Below, in pieces: positions 63,417 to 64,000 of a stretch of DNA of 64,000 bases; position 1 is the first letter of the stretch, and each line of letters opens with the position of its first letter. This stretch comes from JL08 sp039969355 (GTDB lineage Bacteria > Pseudomonadota > Alphaproteobacteria > Rhodobacterales > Rhodobacteraceae). Below the pieces are notes generated by a model. The model saw only the letters and a list, made by a program, of their open reading frames with translations, was not told the origin of the DNA and made no database searches. Made by a program: the position numbers and the translations under genes. The stretch spans positions 186,001-250,000 of the forward strand of contig JBDVOA010000009.1 of assembly GCA_039969355.1 (NCBI GenBank), in the 5' to 3' direction.

Positions 63417-63459
63417 CGCCCTTTTCCTGAGGGATGCGGAGGACAAAAGCAAGTAGAGC

Positions 63460-64000
63460 CTAGAGTGTTGCCTGATCAATCCCCACAAGACGCAAAGGGA
63501 TGCTCGTATCTGGGGACCCCCCTTCGCCAATCACCAATAAGGCTCGAGCATCCAGAGTAGACGCAAACCACGCAGCAAGAGCCACCGCGTCGCTCGGGTG
63601 AGCAGAGGGCCCATCCACTGCATCCAACACAATCTTGGATGGTGCCCAAACACAAATTTGTCCGTTCTTCATAGCCCAGTCCAATTCGGTCCGGGTCGCC
63701 ACAACGACACATCGCGGATCACGCCCCGCCAGCACCCAGGCGTTTTGTTCAATCGCAAGCAGGTCGATCCGCCGTTGCGCCATCTTATGATGGGCCTGCG
63801 GTGCAGGTACTTTTGCCGCCCCCACACAGATCATCAACGGTCGACCCATAGAGGCCAGTTGATCAATCCACCCAGACAGATGCGGAGATTCGATTGCTGC
63901 ATTCGACAAATAGACCAACTCGGGCGAAAGCGCGCCCTGCTCTGAAACCGTGGCATGATCCTTGATACGGGAACGAACGATTTCGACACCCAGTGCCCCC
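63460..64000 (-). CDS. folB: C-terminal part of an extended FolB (dihydroneopterin aldolase); start outside window
   Basis: The frame is open to the right edge, so the N-terminus is missing. The first visible residues (GALGVEIVRSRI) match the end of a dihydroneopterin aldolase domain, and the next 165 residues (VYLSNAAIESPHLSGWIDQL, LAIEQNAWVLAGRDPRCVVV, LDWAMKNGQICVWAPSKIVL) are the extra C-terminal domain seen in long Rhodobacterales FolB proteins. FolB acts just before FolP in folate synthesis, consistent with the gene order. The extra domain has no known function. Confidence 0.75.
   Translation of the reverse strand, partial: GALGVEIVRSRIKDHATVSEQGALSPELVYLSNAAIESPHLSGWIDQLASMGRPLMICVGAAKVPAPQAHHKMAQRRIDLLAIEQNAWVLAGRDPRCVVVATRTELDWAMKNGQICVWAPSKIVLDAVDGPSAHPSDAVALAAWFASTLDARALLVIGEGGSPDTSIPLRLVGIDQATL

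Noticed and set aside
1..64000. CRISPR arrays, insertion sequences, prophage genes, rRNA and riboswitches
   Set aside because: I looked for spaced direct repeats, transposase or integrase motifs and conserved riboswitch cores and found none that I could support; the few long inverted repeats are operators or terminators.

Overview
The window looks like a piece of a Rhodobacterales (Roseobacter-group alphaproteobacterium) chromosome. The pointers are a BetI/BetC choline-sulfate module, a non-pyrrolysine MttB-family methyltransferase, a YmdB-type phosphodiesterase, DUF983/DUF2244/DUF3572/DUF1127 proteins, an alphaproteobacterial HisN, a folB-folP-glmM cluster with an extended FolB, TTAA-N7-TTAA CtrA-type sites and moderate GC. 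Gene density is high, many neighbours overlap by the 4-base ATGA junction, and I see no phage genes, insertion sequences or CRISPR arrays.

Layout. 1-6.4 kb: betI-betC with a 30-bp perfect palindromic operator, a lysE-type exporter operon divergent from argP, an iodotyrosine-deiodinase-like nitroreductase, and yebC. 6.7-18 kb: accessory-looking stretch with two SLC13 permeases, a methyltransferase of AT-richer composition, a decayed SLC13 3' end, and a surface-lipoprotein/Slam secretion pair; then an EamA exporter coupled to a YmdB-like phosphodiesterase. 18-31 kb: a LysR-controlled SHMT-like PLP enzyme that lacks the catalytic Glu, an MscS channel, 5-formyl-THF cyclo-ligase with MgtE, a guanine/8-oxoguanine deaminase pair, hisN, an XRE regulator, a quinone reductase and small stress-type genes. 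31-42 kb: BI-1, an H-NOX/HNOBA-GGDEF pair, MttB, a PleD-like cyclase with a mutated receiver, an EF-hand/ECF-sigma operon, DUF983 and NUDIX. 42-51 kb: ctaD, marC, lipB, a peptidoglycan-binding protein, tRNA-Leu(GAG) followed by a 0.55-kb gene desert, and carA. 51-64 kb: a c-di-GMP-type (MshEN) glycosyltransferase behind tandem CtrA boxes, a GntR regulator, a UbiH-type hydroxylase, a class V aminotransferase, tandem Lrp genes facing ilvC, a hemerythrin protein, and glmM-folP-folB.

Themes. (i) Osmolyte and methylated-compound use: choline sulfate, MttB. (ii) Cyclic-di-GMP: two diguanylate cyclases with degenerate inputs, and one glycosyltransferase with tandem MshEN motifs under probable CtrA control. 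(iii) Surface display: a Slam with its own TbpB-like lipoprotein and an operator-like palindrome upstream. (iv) Folate, one-carbon and nucleobase metabolism: folB, folP, formyl-THF cyclo-ligase, SHMT-like enzyme, guanine and 8-oxoguanine deaminases. The strongest candidates for something little described are the Slam/lipoprotein pair, the MshEN-glycosyltransferase, and the H-NOX-fold protein without its heme ligand.
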